Position numbers and translations under genes: made by a program
Shown: positions 1 through 11,345 of the stretch, one piece after another
Layout: each line of letters starts with the position of its first letter
How positions within the stretch are numbered: position 1 is the first letter of the stretch
NCBI RefSeq assembly: GCF_008831285.2
Contig: NC_045138.2
Span: 23,841,934 to 23,905,933 of the forward strand
Length of the DNA stretch: 64,000 nucleotides
DNA from: Nymphaea colorata
Taxonomy: Eukaryota; Streptophyta; Magnoliopsida; Nymphaeales; Nymphaeaceae
Direction of reading: 5' to 3'
The notes under the pieces: model-generated
Seen by the model: the letters and a program-made list of their open reading frames with translations, nothing else
What the model was told of the DNA's origin: nothing
The model's database searches: none

Positions 1-1881
1 ACTACAAACAAAAAGAAAATGCTTTTAGAAGCTTGACTCATCATATCACCACACTGCACTGCAACACTGCTATTGGCAGCATGACAAGTAACATAAAAAT
101 GAGGCTAGCTAGCTGTAACGGACACAATGAGCTAGGAAACAAAAAACATAGGAAACAAGACTGATAAGTAGAAGATATTAGAGTCTCACAGAACTCAAGT
201 CAACAATGGACCAATGTCAGGCATGACTTATTTAATAATTCAAAGAGCCTTAGTTGATCATTTGACTATGCTCACTCCGGTATATATCATGATGTTCATG
301 CTTAGGTGACAGAAAAAATCCCAACTTCCTAACCTGAACAATTAAGGCTATTTCAAATCAATAGAGAGCTTTGTAGAAGATGACGACATTTAGAATATTA
401 AAAGATGAGGTGAGGCATAAAAAAAAAAACTTAAATCACTTGGAGGCACTTCTTTACCGTGGGATTCTGAGCCCGGAGTTAGACTAAACCCTACCATCAA
501 TTGACTGCAAGCATAAATTGTATAGATCCTTTAGACGAAATCTGAATTCAAGTGTCCATTTGCTATAGTTCAAGAAAGAATAGCATTACCATCCAAGTAT
601 GGAAGATTCATTATAATATCAAAAGTATATGAAAGGAAAAGTTCTAAGCCAAATGAACCTGACAAGAAAATATAAATTTTCTGCTTTGTTTTTATCCCAC
701 TTCAGTCATTTAGTATGTAACAAATTGTCGTTATAGAAACATATATTCACTGTGCAAACTAAGCATATGTAACTTCTCCCAACTGTTTGAAATTTTATAC
801 CAGCATACAAGACAAATCTTAGATCCTCATCTATCCAATGTCAAATGTCAATAGGCATATAACTATCAATAGACATATAACTGCAGAAAAACATAGAACT
901 TTAGTAAGGCAACATAAACCAATACTTGAGTGAATTTCCGACTGCCATAAAGTTGAACACATGCATTGATATAGTATTGTCGTACACTGAAAAGGGAAAA
1001 TCTCAACAACACAACGTCTATTGAAATCTGCCACCAGAATGCTGCAACTTTAAATAATTTCCAGTGTTTGGTATATCTAACCTACATAACTACATGCGTC
1101 TGATTCTGCATTTGTTTGCATGGATTCATAGAAAGGCGGGTAGTTAGGACTTAGGAGTTAGGATTCATCGGAATTATTTGACAATTCATGAAGAGAAAAC
1201 ATTCAATTCTTGATTCAGCGTTCCCATCAATGATATTCTGCAACCTTCATGTTCAGGAATGGCTTGAATAGTCCCATACATTTCTTCGAATATACTCGAT
1301 AAAAAACAAAACGCCAGCATAAAGGTAAGGAATTAAAATCAGAACATAGATATAGTCCTTTCTTGAACACAAAAATCGCAAATACAATGGCAGACATACA
1401 ATTTGGCAAACACAAGCAATATCAAAAAATGATACATCATAACTTGACAATTGTTTTAAAGGATTGCCAAAAAAAAAGGAAAAAAAAATCACTGTACCTT
1501 AAGGGAAAGGTAAAAATTTATAAATAAAAACGAAATGAATCAAATTAATCATCAGGGTTTGCAGATCAGCAGACAATCACGTCAAATCCTTGCACAGCTC
1601 AAAAAGATTGACATCCACATTACTGAGAAAAGTGAATCCAGGGTAGCAACTTAGTGGAAGAGAATTGAGAATAGACAACAAAATATACATATACATGATC
1701 CCCCATTCTTTTTTTCCTTTCTTGCTTTGGTCAGAACAAGATCTGAACCAAATCCCACATGCACACATGACAAAAGGACTGGAGAACGAGTAATGACTCC
1801 ATCCTGCTGGAGCCATCCTAAGCCTAGGTGCCCTGGATCAGACATCATGCAAGAGAGGGAGTGACAGCGAATACCTGGTAC
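1..1881. other. AT-rich stretch without a recognisable gene
   Basis: Short open frames occur on the minus strand, but none resembles a known protein and none forms a convincing exon chain. The DNA is AT-rich with a few A-runs. If the candidate exon just above it is real, this stretch would hold its introns and later exons, but I could not identify them. Confidence 0.4.
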
Positions 1882-1935
1882 CTTTGTTGGTGGTGGGACT
1901 CTAACGAAGATGTCCAAAGAGGAAGTGCTTGTCAT
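1882..1935 (-). CDS. Possible first exon of an unidentified minus-strand gene
   Basis: A minus-strand ATG at 1933-1935 opens a short frame reading MTSTSSLDIFVRVPPPTK, followed by a plausible GT donor (alternative donor seven bases further on, after a further Val-Pro). The DNA upstream on that strand (about 1940-2400) is CT/GA-rich, like many plant 5' leaders. No downstream exon could be assigned, so this may be a chance frame. I do not recognise the peptide and assign no function. Confidence 0.18.
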
Positions 1936-3039
1936 CCTAATAGTGTGGGAAAATGCAGGGATTTGCTCCTGCCTAGAATTCCTCCAGACGCAAAGAGAGA
2001 GGGGTGAAGAGACAGAGAGTCACATGATGCAGGGTAGCCGGCTTCTCTTCTCTACCTCCTCCTTGCATCGAGAATGGTGCAGCTGTAACGGACAAAAGGT
2101 GGGGAGAGAGAGAAATGGTAGCACGCAGCAGTGGGCCATGGCAGCGGGCTTTTCTTCTCTTCTCCTTCCTCCACCTCCTTGCAGCGACAATGGTGAAGCT
2201 GTAGTGAACAAAATGTGAAGGGAGAGAGAGAGAGAGGGGTAGAGTAGACAATGGCAGAGGCAAACGTCATGGCTTTCAGCAAGGCACGCAGTGATGGTGA
2301 GAGCAGGTGACAACCGGGGAGAAAGCACCTCCACTTCACACTCGAACTGTCTGAGTTGATGAGGCTTTTGAGACCTGCGCTCACACTTGGTCAATGAGAA
2401 CCCACTGGTCTTAATGTATCCTGCGGCCGAGAGGTTGATTCCCCAAGTAGAATATTATTAGTTTTTGACCAAGAAAAGGAAAAAAGATAACGACAATAAA
2501 AAAAAATAAGTTAAGACCATGATAATGAGTTACAATATTCAAAAGGTGGGCATTGGTGGGACATGAAGAAACGTGTAGGGATTCTTGTGACCGCCCCACC
2601 AAATAAAATAAATCAATAAATTATTAAAAGAAAGAAGATAAAAAAGAAAAAGAATAGTGCATGCACCCAGCTGGGCACTTTTATATTAAAAAAAAAGGTA
2701 CTTGCACCAATTATTCAAGATAATCGATCTCATTTTCTCTCGGCAAGTGTGAACAAGCCTCCAACCTGAAGATGCGTAATAAATACGTACTTGGGGTGTG
2801 CAATAAATATGAAGCAATTAATCCTTCCCATCTATAACCATTTTAAAACTAAGAGAGGGAATTAAAAACTGGAGGAAGAATATCTGTTAAATTTATGTGC
2901 CCTGTTTGAAATTTATGCAAGGACCTCGTGTGCATGTGCGCAGGAGACCGGAGTAACAGAGAAAAATCTGTTGGAGCAGACGTGGGCTTTGAGATATTTC
3001 TGAGTTCCATTATGCTCATTGACATGCATGTTTTGGGGG
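1936..3039. other. GA/CT-rich then AT-rich intergenic DNA
   Basis: Positions 1980-2240 contain many GAGA and CTTCTC blocks with internal similarity (two segments carrying TCTTCTCT..CCTCCTTGCA..CGA-ATGGTG). The many overlapping open frames here arise from that low complexity and show no family signature. From 2400 on the sequence is AT-rich with nothing recognisable. Confidence 0.35.
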
Positions 3040-3706
3040 TAACATTTGCTTGATAAGCTCTCCCCTGCCTTTTCTTCAAGTATTTGAGTTTTGCCATAAT
3101 GTTTTCCACTTAGGTTTCGAAATAGTTCTAAATCTCTAAGATAAAAGGAAAGTATGAAGGACTTTGGCCTCTTTAGGCTATCTCTCCCACTTGAGTTCTA
3201 TTGTAGCATCATTCGCTATGGTCTTTCAATACTGCTTCATAGATTATTTAGAGTAACATTTGCTTGACAATGGCACCATATGCTTACATGTGTCTCCACC
3301 GCCTTCTTTACAACTACTTGAATTTCATCATAATGCTTCCCACTTAGGTCTCGCCTCAAAGAGCAAGGGAAAGGGGGGAGGACATTCGCCCTATTGGGGT
3401 ATCTCTTCCATATGAGTTCCACCATAATAAGTCGTTCACTATGATTTTCTATACTTCTTAACAAACTATTGGGGTAACATTTGCTTGCGACTGGCATGAT
3501 CTGCTTATATGCATCTCCACCGCTTTCTTTTCAACTATTTGAGTTTAACCATGATGCTTTCTACTCAGATCCCGAAACAGCCTTGAACCCTAGGGGCAAA
3601 GAGAAAGAGGAAAGAGTTTCGGCTTCTTTAGGGCATCTCCCTCTTGAGTTCAACCAGAATAAGTCATTCGCTATTATCTTTAGATACTTCTTCACAAACT
3701 ATTATT
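3040..3706. repeat. Three diverged tandem copies of a ~215-220 bp unit
   Basis: The motif TAACATTTGCTTG recurs at 3040, 3254 and 3475. Each is followed in the same order by matching blocks: CTCCACCGC-CTTTC-TTTACAACTA, TGAGTTT-CATAATGCTTCC, CACTTAGGTC, GAG(G)GAAAG, CTCTTTAGG-TATCTC, TGAGTTC-A, and ATTCGCTATG-T-TTT-ATACTTC. Spacing is 214 and 221 bp. Copies differ by many substitutions and small indels, so this is an old tandem triplication. Open frames crossing it are not conserved between copies, so I do not regard it as coding. Confidence 0.7.
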
Positions 3707-5549
3707 ACGATACTTGTAAGGCTCAACATCAGGCCAAGCCTGCTTGAGCTTAGCAACATGAGAGATTTAGGAGGGCTAGGACTCATTTTCGTTATTCCTT
3801 TACTATTTTCTATTTTCTCCAGCTCAAAAGTTGGATATTTTTCTTGTTTTTTTTTTATCCACAAATGGATGTGAACAATGATTCAATCTTTTAACAAGTG
3901 GGAGTGATGTTTATGATTGGCACAAATCAAACCATTCAAACCATGCTTTTTGAGGAATCTTGAGTGCATTGTCCAACTATATGAAGCTTTTCTCCAATTG
4001 TGGTGTGATGCTTGCACCACTAAAAATTTGGAAAGGGTTATACCTTTTGAAGAAAAAGGGTTGAAGCAGTTGCCAACATGAGCTCAAAGTGAATTGGGTT
4101 AGGTTCTCACTATCATATGCTTGGCTTGGGCATTCATGTTACTTGACATTATAATGGTCTTGAATGCATGTTGGTTGCATGGGGAGATTCATGGACAACC
4201 AAATCAAGCTGTTGAATTGTAACTGCCATAAATAATCACATTCATGTTAGGAAAAAGTAGGAGGAGTTTGTGCGATGGTTAACTACCCATTTCATTTTGT
4301 GAAATGTTGTTGAAGTTCAATGTGCACTTTAATTGGGGGTTTAGCTTTCATTGGCTTGTAAATCCTATTCCATTTGTTTAAAAGTGATATTTAGCTCCAC
4401 CTTTTTTAATCATTAATATCTTCAAGTCTAAGAATAAAAACTTCCTTAGCATGGTGTGCTCCTCTATGAGACTAGCTACAACACAATAAGAAAAGCCTGA
4501 ATTAGTCATTACATAATATTAGTCAGTTGATAGAATGAGAAATGTTGATGCAGTTTTAAACCTTGTTCATGGTCTTTTGGAGTTCACAAACTATTTTAAA
4601 TTGGTTGTATTTTTTTAGTATTAGGAACCCAATTAGACTCAACCCAATTTAGTTGTATTTTTTTGGTATTGGAAACCTAAGTTGTAATTACACAATTACT
4701 TTTTCTTCATCTATTTTGGAGCACTTTTCCTTATCTGTCATTACATACAACATGCCCTCCTATTTGTCTATTTGTTACGTGATGTTTAACAGGTTTAAAA
4801 TGTTTATCAACATTTATGTTCTTAAAACATTTTATGGACTGTACTTATTAGATTTACTTGTTATTTGTGATGTTCCAGTTACATGTGGATGAAGCATTGA
4901 TAAAGTTGTATGGACCTATTCCATGAAGTTGGATAAATCATTAATGAAGATATATTTGATTCATTGTCTGCCTATTGAACCACACATTGAAGTCATAGAA
5001 TGCTATAATGTTGCATGCTTTGAGATTATGAATGCCAAAACATTAATGTGCAGTTCTCAATTTTGTATTGTCAATAAGTGGTTCAATTATTGAGAGCTTT
5101 GGTTCTACTCAAAGTTCAACTACATGTCCTTGCACATGTGAGAAAGTTGCTTTTGATATTAGAAGCTTGTTATATTAATTTTCTCATGTTATAGTGCAAA
5201 TGTGAATAAAATTGACTTGGAAGTAGGCAAACGTATGTAAGAAAATGAGTCTGTGAGAAGATCAAATGGTTCTCAAATTTGTTTAGATGGACTAATTTTC
5301 ATTGATGAACTGACAAAAAAGGTTATTCTTTACTAATATTTATACTGCTCATGTGATAAATGCATAGTTCTCATTGCTTTGTTAGTCGTACTATTATAAA
5401 TTTACACCAATTGACTTAAGAAATCATTTTTTTCTACAAAAAAACCATCACTTGGCTGTGTCTCAAACTAAAAATGTTTAAATGTTGAAGCTCTACACCA
5501 TAGAAGGACTAAGAAACATGCTTGAACATAGGCATACCTCTTAGCTTGA
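3707..5549. other. AT-rich DNA, nothing recognised
   Basis: No exon structure, terminal repeats or recognisable transposon coding could be seen on either strand. The longest frame (about 79 codons near 4.65 kb) has the composition of random AT-rich DNA. Confidence 0.4.
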
Positions 5550-5745
5550 AAAATTTTTTTGATGTAAAATTGCGTACAGTTATTCTTGTCATTATGAAGA
5601 GCAATTGTTTCATATAAATGCATATTACCAAATCATTTGCTTTGAAAACTTTTTGTGATGCAAATCTTGCATATGGTTCCCGTTGTCATTATGAAAGACA
5701 ATTCTTCCACATAAATGCATATCATTGGATGCATGGTTTAACCGA
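5550..5745. repeat. Diverged 97-bp direct duplication
   Basis: Two adjacent blocks share TTTTT-TGATG-AAA-TTGC, then TTGTCATTATGAA, then CAATT-TT-CA-ATAAATGCATAT, in the same order. The TTGTCATTATGA core starts at 5586 and again at 5683, a 97-bp period. The copies are clearly diverged. Confidence 0.55.
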
Positions 5746-5988
5746 CTCATGCAAAATAAAATAAAAGGTTTGAACCATTGAAACCATGATCAGTGTTCAC
5801 ATAACTTGCATTCAATTTTGATCCTTAGAAGCCATTATTCTTTAAAAAAACACACACACACATAAAAATGTAAAGTTTAAAGCATGAAATCTAGTTTTCC
5901 CCAAACAATGAGAAAAAGTCTTCTATCTTCAGCCACATTCTCAGAAGCACAAAATCAATCGCAATGTGTTTTTCATCCTTAAAAAACA

Positions 5989-5991
<3 letters not shown>

Positions 5992-6026
<35 letters not shown>
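5992..6026. repeat. (CT)n microsatellite
   Basis: A pure CT dinucleotide run of about 17 units, ending at CTACATGCATC. No gene is associated. Confidence 0.95.
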
Positions 6027-6028
<2 letters not shown>

Positions 6029-6630
6029 ATGCATCATCACCTACTCAGCTTGATATTGATATTTTTAAAATTGTTAGTGTTTAAACTATTTATCATGATC
6101 TATACACATCTTTTTTGAGTTTCTAATTCATGTTGAATATCTCCTTCCATGCAGGTTGTCTTCTTAGAACAAACATAGAGAATCTATTCTATAACACCTT
6201 TTGAAAAAATGAAAAAAAACTATCATTTTTTAAGAGAAACAAACATTTAATCTTTCACAAATATAATTATACAATTTGACAATTCCAAAGATTACTTACA
6301 TAATTTTCAATTCCACAGGGAAAAAGGCCTCCCTGAATTTGAACAATATCTTATTATACAAGTTAGTGAAATAGACCAATGTGTAGCCCTTACACCTAAC
6401 AATAAATAACATATATGTTGTTATAGAGTTCCTATGTGTATAGCAACTAGACTTCTCTATGTTGGGAGAGGAAGCAGCCTTTGTATTAATAAGAAAAACC
6501 ATCTAGAGTTCTTTCTTTCTAAATCTTAATTTTTCCTTTCCCCTCCATAAGATTATACAATACAACTCAGAGGTTCTTGATCATTTACTTATTTCTATGC
6601 ATGCCAATCTAAACAACCACATATTGGATC
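6027..6630. other. AT-rich DNA left of the 304-bp array
   Basis: Nothing identifiable. A minus-strand frame of 68 codons (6296-6502) has no recognisable family motif. Confidence 0.35.
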
Positions 6631-8454
6631 ACATGAATTGGAATTTATGAAATGTGTGAAACAAATAAAAATAAAAATAAATGGTAGCATCTACAAAATA
6701 GTTAAGTAAAGCATCCACCTTTGCCAAATATGAACTTATGCTGGACATTTCTAGAAGGTACAAAGTTGTATGTACAAGTGCAGCCTACACTAGGTAGGAC
6801 ATTCATTGATATAGCAATGCATGTGGGTGTTTTGTCCCTTTAATGGGACTAGCACTATCACTTAGAAAGATTGGCCAACAATTTTGGCCTCTTGAAAAAA
6901 TAACTGGGTTTCTAGTTTTTTAATTTAATCTATTACATGAATTGGAATTTATGAAATGTGTGAAACAAATAAAAATAAAAATAAATGGTAGCATCTACAA
7001 AATAGTTAAGTAAAGCATCCACCTTTGCCAAATATGAACTTATGCTGGACATTTCTAAAAGGTACAAAGTTGTATGTACAAGTGCAGCCTACACTAGGTA
7101 GGACATTCATTGATATAGCAATGCATGTGGGTGTTTTGTCCCTTTAATGGGACTAGCACTATCACTTAGAAAGATTGGCCAACAATTTTGGCCTCTTGAA
7201 AAAATAACTGGGTTTCTAGTTTTTTAATTTAATCTATTACATGAATTGGAATTTATGAAATGTGTGAAACAAATACAAATAAAAATAAATGGTAGCATCT
7301 ACAAAATAGTTAAGTAAAGCATCCACCTTTGCCAAATATGAACTTATGCTGGACATTTCTAGAAGGTACAAAGTTGTATGTACAAGTGCAGCCTACACTA
7401 GGTAGGACATTCATTGATATAGCAATGCATGTGGGTGTTTTGTCCCTTTAATGGGACTAGCACTATCACTTAGAAAGATTGGCCAACAATTTTGGCCTCT
7501 TGAAAAAATAACTGGGTTTCTAGTTTTTTAATTTAATCTATTACATGAATTGGAATTTATGAAATGTGTGAAACAAATAAAAATAAAAATAAATGGTAGC
7601 ATCTACAAAATAGTTAAGTAAAGCATCCACCTTTGCCAAATATGAACTTATGCTGGACATTTCTAAAAGGTACAAAGTTGTATGTACAAGTGCAGCCTAC
7701 ACTAGGTAGGACATTCATTGATATAGCAATGCATGTGGGTGTTTTGTCCCTTTAATGGGACTAGCACTATCACTTAGAAAGATTGGCCAACAATTTTGGC
7801 CTCTTGAAAAAATAACTGGGTTTCTAGTTTTTTAATTTAATCTATTACATGAATTGGAATTTATGAAATGTGTGAAACAAATAAAAATAAAAATAAATGG
7901 TAGCATCTACAAAATAGTTAAGTAAAGCATCCACCTTTGCCAAATATGAACTTATGCTGGACATTTCTAAAAGGTACAAAGTTGTATGTACAAGTGCAGC
8001 CTACACTAGGTAGGACATTCATTGATATAGCAATGCATGTGGGTGTTTTGTCCCTTTAATGGGACTAGCACTATCACTTAGAAAGATTGGCCAACAATTT
8101 TGGCCTCTTGAAAAAATAACTGGGTTTCTAGTTTTTTAATTTAATCTATTACATGAATTGGAATTTATGAAATGTGTGAAACAAATACAAATAAAAATAA
8201 ATGGTAGCATCTACAAAATAGTTAAGTAAAGCATCCACCTTTGCCAAATATGAACTTATGCTGGACATTTCTAAAAGGTACAAAGTTGTATGTACAAGTG
8301 CAGCCTACACTAGGTAGGACATTCATTGATATAGCAATGCATGTGGTTGTTTTGTCCCTTTAATGGGACTAACACTATCACTTAGAAAGATTGGCCAACA
8401 TTTTCGGCCTCTTGAAAAAATAACTGGGTTTCTAGTTTTTTAATTTAATCTATT
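6631..8454 (+). repeat. Six head-to-tail copies of a 304-bp unit
   Basis: ACATGAATTGGAATTTATG begins units at 6631, 6935, 7239, 7543, 7847 and 8151, exactly 304 bp apart, and the array stops at 8454. Units are nearly identical. Copies 3 and 6 have AAATACAAATA where the others have AAATAAAAATA. Copies 1 and 3 have CTAGAAGG where the others have CTAAAAGG. Copy 6 alone has GTGGTTG, AACACTATC and ACATTTTCGG. No long frame runs through the unit. The near-identity points to recent expansion, so the assembled copy number may be below the real one. I do not recognise the unit as a named satellite. Confidence 0.95.
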
Positions 8455-8491
8455 ACATTGGATTTCCTTAAAATCAATTGTCAAACAATTC

Positions 8492-8493
<2 letters not shown>

Positions 8494-8572
<79 letters not shown>
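8494..8572. repeat. (TA)n microsatellite, first block
   Basis: About 39 TA units with one G interruption near the right end. It lies just downstream of the 304-bp array. It is the first of three TA blocks between 8.49 and 9.06 kb. Confidence 0.95.
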
Positions 8573-8613
8573 AAATTTGTGGATTTTTCAATCTGTATTT
8601 TGACAAAGAAATT

Positions 8614-8734
8614 CTTCAGCCTCATGCAAATGCATTGGGTAGTGTATTAATCACATCCACCCAATGTAATCGGCAAGAGCTCAAGATGACAGGAGGATTT
8701 TCCTCCAGCCTCATTCAAAATACAATGAGTGGTG
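8614..8734. repeat. Unique spacer between TA blocks with a 90-bp-spaced internal duplication
   Basis: CTTCAGCCTCATGCAAATG..ATTGGGTAGTG (from about 8614) recurs diverged as TCCAGCCTCATTCAAAATA..ATGAGTGGTG (from about 8704). An eight-base inverted repeat, CATTGGGT and ACCCAATG, brackets the part between. (TA)n flanks the segment on both sides, as it does the next segment. Confidence 0.5.
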
Positions 8735-8736
8735 CA

Positions 8737-8738
<2 letters not shown>

Positions 8739-8788
<50 letters not shown>
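8739..8788. repeat. (TA)n microsatellite, second block
   Basis: About 25 uninterrupted TA units directly abutting the left end of the fold-back element. Confidence 0.95.
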
Positions 8789-8792
<4 letters not shown>

Positions 8793-9013
8793 CTGAATAG
8801 TGACTCTGGCTACACAAAGTCACCCAATTCACTCATTAAGGTAATTCATTCGATCGTGATATATGGTTGAGAGAAAAAAAAACAAGGCAAAGTGTTACTA
8901 TGACAAAAATGTTTGTCACATTTTTTTCTTTGTTTTTCTCTCAACAGTCTATCATGATGGATGAGACGGTCCTTACGAGTGAGTTAGGTCTTTGAATAGC
9001 TAGAATAATAATT

Positions 9014-9015
<2 letters not shown>
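8789..9015. mobile_element. Fold-back MITE-like element lodged in a (TA)n microsatellite
   Basis: This 227-bp segment is one long imperfect inverted repeat. The exact arms GTTGAGAGAAAAA (8866-8878) and TTTTTCTCTCAAC (8933-8945) bracket the centre. Further out, TCTGGCTACACAAAGTCACC and TTCACTCATTAAGG on the left match, in reverse complement, TCTAGCTATTCAAAGACC and ACTCACTCGTAAGG on the right. It has no coding capacity and is bordered on both sides by TA repeats. It resembles in habit the rice 'Micron' MITEs, which sit in (TA)n tracts; family identity is an inference. Confidence 0.6.

Positions 9016-9062
<47 letters not shown>
9016..9062. repeat. (TA)n microsatellite, third block
   Basis: About 23 TA units on the right side of the fold-back element. 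Confidence 0.95.
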
Positions 9063-9064
<2 letters not shown>

Positions 9065-9389
9065 GTCATTAGTAAGTGAAAGTCAAACCATTTAGACACA
9101 CAGTTTCGATATCCTGCAAAGGATTTCACTAAGTTTGCCATCAAAAGGAGACTATTATTTCTTAACAAAAGAGAAAAACCTTTACACATTCGTTAATAAG
9201 GTAGCCTGAGAATGAGATGCTCCAAACACAATGATAAATTGGTATTTCCCATATAAGCCACTGGCTGTTCTTTCCTCCTCCTCCTCCTCCTTTTCGTCTT
9301 CTTCCTCTCTTTACTTTCCATGATCATCTTCTTCCTACTCTTTCTCACTCCATCTCTCCCTCCATCCTTCCCTCTCACTCCACCTTCTC

Positions 9390-9412
9390 ATATATATATA
9401 TATATATATATA

Positions 9413-9443
<31 letters not shown>
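9390..9443. repeat. Compound (TA)n-(GA)n microsatellite
   Basis: Thirteen TA units run into about 14 GA units. It is preceded by a CTCCTCCTC/CATCC pyrimidine-rich stretch from about 9268. Confidence 0.9.
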
Positions 9444-11220
9444 TAATTGGTTGAAACTGGATCAAAAGATCAAGGACAAAAAACCAGACTCCTTAAATAT
9501 GATATTTAAAGTGTTCTTTTCTGAAACGTAAGTTTACCAATATGATTTTAAGGATAGGATGGTACAAAATATATATTAAGTTGATCATTTATTAGGTTTT
9601 AATAGAGTTTTTATAATAAGCAAAAAGGAGTGGCTATCATAGCATCATCATTTTGATAATAGAAAAATCAACATTTTTCATAAAAACAAATTGATTCAAA
9701 GCATTTTTTATATCAAAATAATTTAAATAAATATATTATGATGTTTATACTTTATTCAAAATAATTTTTTAGCAAAAAAATTAAAGGGTATGATTTTAAT
9801 TCCTTACCTAAGTGTCTAGTTTTACTAATATATATATATACACACATACAACACCTGAAAAAGATAATGTCAGATGCCAAATAGTTACTTGATGAATAAC
9901 ATTTGATAAATCATTGGTTCAAAGACTATAAATAGTTTTTAAAACTACCATAAACTGTGGTTGCACCATAAACCATCACTTATACTAATATATACATGAA
10001 TAAGAGCTGAAATCCTCCTAGCCAGCCCGATGGTTGGAGAAATCCATGATATACACGCACACGCACACGCACACACACACTCACACACACAAATGTAATT
10101 CAAACTTTAAACTTTAAAAAATGCATATTGAAGACAAATTTAAAAAGTAGCTTAAAACACCATTGCTAAGAACATTTTGGAAATAGTTACCCGGACATTC
10201 CTAATTACATTTATGAATGGTTGCCAATGCTTTTAGGAACATTTTTATGTTGCTCTTGAAAGTATATTTTCTTTAGTTGTGTCTCTTTTTATTATGTCGA
10301 TAACCCACTTCATGAAGGCAAGTGAAAGTTATCTGTGCTTAATGGTGAAACACATAATGAGGGGGCACACGCTCCCTGACTTCTACATACAAACACACAC
10401 ATGTGTAAGATGGATCTCCACATTTCATCCGGCCAGTGTTATTACACAGCCACCCAGATCATGCATCGGGTCACGTGTGAGAGGCTAGATTCCTTTAACA
10501 TATATATATATAAATAAAATCTCTGCCGATTTTCCAAATAAATTTGACATAATGTTGCTATGGTACGCCACTGTCAAATATAGAAATGCTTTCCTCTCTC
10601 TTAAAAAATAACCCCTACCACTTTCCCAACCAAACTATATTTCTTTCTCTCTCTAAAGCGGTCCTCTTCTAGCTTTAAAGATGACTTTGGACTTTCGTTC
10701 TCTCTCTAGCCAGTGAAAGTGATAAATAAATAAAAAGTTTCAAACAATAATGAATGCATATATATAGGGATTTGTTGTCATGCATAGTGCAAAGTGTTGG
10801 GGGGAGGAACCAATATAATATGTGAAATGAATATAATATGGGAAAGGGCAAAGGTACGACTGAATTCGTAACGGGTCCCACACATTAAAAAAATCTAATT
10901 TTATATTGGAAAAAACCTTACGGATTGTTATCAGATCACAATTTAGGCGCCCCTCCGCACGAGACTTGCGATCGAAGCAAATTTAGAAATAGAATAAAGA
11001 ATTCCTACGTGGGCTCGGTGGAACCGCCGATTCCTTCTCTTTTATATTTTTGAAAGTCTTTTATACAAGCCAAAAGGTAAACTACTCTTTCTTTTCTTTA
11101 TTGCCCAAATACGATAACCAACCTAATAATTAATTATTTTTTGTGGTAACTTGTAACAATATTTATTTAAACAACTTACAGATAAAATATTTTATTTTGT
11201 TCCTTAGTTTGTTTATGGAG
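9444..11220. other. AT-rich intergenic DNA with a (CA)n tract
   Basis: No gene seen. A CACG/CACA repeat occupies about 10050-10090 and short TATATA tracts lie near 9825 and 10500. GC content rises from about 10.9 kb. Open frames near 10.3 and 10.7 kb are short and featureless. Confidence 0.4.
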
Positions 11221-11324
11221 GGTGGGGGCGATACGGCAGATTCAATATGGCCATCGTTTTCCCTCGGGTGCTTCGTATGCTTGGAATTTCCCTCTTATTT
11301 TATTATTTAGTAGGACGAGACTGT

Positions 11325-11345
11325 CCACGTCAGATGATGACGTGG
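11325..11345. promoter_or_regulatory. Inverted pair of ACGT-core (bZIP-type) sites
   Basis: CCACGTCA and TGACGTGG form a perfect 8-bp inverted repeat separated by GATGA. TGACGTGG is the hybrid C-box/G-box core bound by plant bZIP factors. The pair lies in GC-rich DNA about 2.1 kb upstream of the TIC start codon. Whether it serves TIC or an unannotated transcript is unknown. The frames overlapping it (11222-11576 plus, 11359-11700 minus) have purine-rich composition and no family match, so I read this as non-coding. Confidence 0.4.

Noticed and set aside
6631-8454. CRISPR-like regular repeat array
   Set aside because: Units are 304 bp, head-to-tail with no unique spacers, and the genome is plant nuclear; this is a tandem repeat.
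8440-8832. Open frames of Ile-Tyr repeats around 8.5-8.8 kb
   Set aside because: They are translations of (TA)n microsatellites and their flanks.
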